Of a DNA stretch of 6,745 bases, positions 5,837-6,745 are shown piece by piece (position 1 is the stretch's first letter; the number at the start of each line of letters is the position of its first letter). This stretch comes from Bifidobacteriaceae bacterium. Its GTDB lineage: Bacteria; Actinomycetota; Actinomycetes; Actinomycetales; WQXJ01. The translations under genes were made by a program, and so were the position numbers. The notes below the pieces were generated by a model. The model made no database searches and was not told where the DNA came from. It saw nothing but the letters and a program-made list of their open reading frames with translations. The stretch is taken from positions 1-6,745 of the forward strand of contig JAISCU010000259.1 in NCBI GenBank assembly GCA_031265345.1, given 5' to 3'.

Positions 5837-6745
5837 CCTCCCCGGCCGAGGCCTTCGCCGCGTTCAGGACCCGCCAGGCTGAGGCCCCGCTGGACCGTTT
5901 CGCCGCCGGGCTCGGGTTCCCGCTCGACCCGTACCAGCGCGAGGCCTGCCTGGGGCTGGCGGCCGGCGAGTCGGTGCTGGTGGCCGCTCCCACCGGGGCC
6001 GGGAAGACGGCGGTGGCGTTGTTCGGGATCGACCGCGCGCTCGGCTTCGAGGCGCCCGGTCTGGCGGCGTGCTTGGAGACGGGCTTCGTTACGGGCTTGG
6101 ACGATGCCGCCATCACGGACCCGGCTGCCCCGTCGAATCCGGACGGGGGAACAGCCGTGGACGATGTGGCCGCCCCGTCGCTGCCCGCCGTCCCCGCCTC
6201 GGCGGACCCGTCCGGTCGCGCCGCCCAGGTCCCGGCTGTCCCCGCGAGTGACGACGGCCCGAGTTCCGCCTCTGGGCGCTCCGGGCACGCCCGTCCCGGG
6301 CGTCGAGCTTTCTACACCACCCCGATCAAAGCCCTGTCGAACCAGAAGTTCCGTGAGCTCTCGGCCCGGTACGGCGCCGCCTCGGTCGGGCTGCTGACCG
6401 GCGACCAATCGATCCGGCCGAACGCACCGGTGGTGGTCATGACGACCGAGGTCCTGCGCAACATGCTTTACGCCGACTCGACCGCGCTGGCCGAGTTGGA
6501 CCTGGTGGTGTTGGACGAGGTCCATTATCTGGCCGACCGTTTCCGTGGCCCCGTCTGGGAGGAGGTGGCGATCCAGTTGCCACAGACGGTGCAGGTGGTG
6601 GCGCTGTCCGCGACTGTGTCCAATGCGGAGGAGTTCGGCGAGTGGCTGTCGCTGGTGCGCGGGTCGGTGCGGGTCGTCGTCTCGGATGTCCGCCCGGTGC
6701 CGCTGTGGCAGCATGTGCTCACGCCGGAGGGACTGAAGGACCTCT
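5833..6745 (+). CDS. helY: HelY/Ski2-like DEVH-box RNA helicase, N-terminal part (3' end outside window)
   Basis: This is the first 304 residues of an SF2 helicase of the Ski2/Mtr4-like HelY group, ATP-dependent nucleic-acid (probably RNA) unwinding enzymes. Motifs in order: FPLDPYQREA (29-38, Q-motif-like), Walker A APTGAGKT (52-59), motif Ia TTPIKALSNQK (162-172), TTEVLRNML (204-212), DEVH (228-231, motif II) and LSATVSN (258-264, motif III), then VVVSDVRPVPLWQH (281-294), which matches the HelY family. The start is GTG 5833, overlapping the lipid-kinase stop as GTGA, so translational coupling is likely. No strong SD is seen. The frame is open to the window end. Odd: between Walker A and motif Ia there are about 102 residues, where the family has roughly 15-20; the excess, about 70-156, is low-complexity Pro/Ala/Asp/Ser sequence. 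All motifs seen remain intact. Confidence 0.93.
   Translation, partial: MTSPAEAFAAFRTRQAEAPLDRFAAGLGFPLDPYQREACLGLAAGESVLVAAPTGAGKTAVALFGIDRALGFEAPGLAACLETGFVTGLDDAAITDPAAPSNPDGGTAVDDVAAPSLPAVPASADPSGRAAQVPAVPASDDGPSSASGRSGHARPGRRAFYTTPIKALSNQKFRELSARYGAASVGLLTGDQSIRPNAPVVVMTTEVLRNMLYADSTALAELDLVVLDEVHYLADRFRGPVWEEVAIQLPQTVQVVALSATVSNAEEFGEWLSLVRGSVRVVVSDVRPVPLWQHVLTPEGLKDL
6040..6300 (+). other. Low-complexity insertion of about 85 residues in HelY
   Basis: Residues about 70-156 of HelY separate the helix after Walker A from the RAFYTTPIKALSNQK strand. The stretch is rich in Ala, Pro, Asp, Ser and Gly and has internal echoes: PAVPAS at 118-123 and 134-139 (48 bp apart), and LDDAAITDPAAPS beside VDDVAAPS. 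It preserves frame and contains no recognisable domain. It probably forms a disordered surface loop. Confidence 0.7.

Noticed and set aside
5647..6714. 355-codon open frame on - opposite the lipid kinase and helY
   Set aside because: It is His/Arg/Gly-rich with no motifs and lies antisense to two genes with intact catalytic motifs.

Overview
This window looks like chromosomal DNA from a high-G+C Gram-positive bacterium (Actinomycetia). Codon third positions are almost all G or C, GTG starts are common, and the gene content is actinobacterial: a fused PafBC regulator, a DUF3866-type protein and a HelY-type helicase. I cannot assign a genus. A fused pafBC followed by a small Trp-rich membrane protein would fit Micrococcales/Actinomycetales-like lineages (inference).

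Layout. Positions 1-858 (+) hold the C-terminal 285 residues of a xylulokinase (XylB) that begins outside the window. Positions 859-1003 are the only sizeable gap, between two convergent genes. It is filled largely by a tandem array of a 44-bp unit containing two perfect palindromes. Positions 1004-2221 (-) encode a DUF3866-family protein. Its start lies only 24 bp from the divergent start of pafBC, and those 24 bp contain an inverted repeat that supplies a plausible -10 element to each side. Positions 2246-6745 (+) form a tight co-directional run: pafBC fusion (2246-4444), a 150-aa membrane protein (4456-4908), a diacylglycerol/lipid kinase (4910-5836) and the 5' part of a HelY-type DEVH helicase (5833 to the window edge). 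Gaps are 11 bp, 1 bp and a 4-bp overlap, so this is very likely one operon. The helicase is open to the end of the window, so its stop is not seen.

How the genes may work together. PafBC is known in mycobacteria as the transcriptional activator of the LexA-independent DNA-damage response. HelY belongs to the Ski2/Mtr4-like helicases. In mycobacteria the paf genes and helY are neighbours with tatA/tatC between them. Here that place is held by a membrane protein and a lipid kinase. No proteasome, Pup-ligase or Tat genes are in the window.

The most unusual property is that three neighbouring conserved genes each carry extra low-complexity, repeat-like sequence at places where their families are normally compact. 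DUF3866 has a segment holding the same 16-bp palindromic sequence as the intergenic array. PafBC has an 18-bp minisatellite and a separate GPD-type repeat insertion. HelY has an insertion of about 85 residues between helicase motifs I and Ia. I see no new defence or mobile system. The leading observations are in-frame spread of REP-like repeats into conserved genes and the very compact, symmetric divergent promoter.
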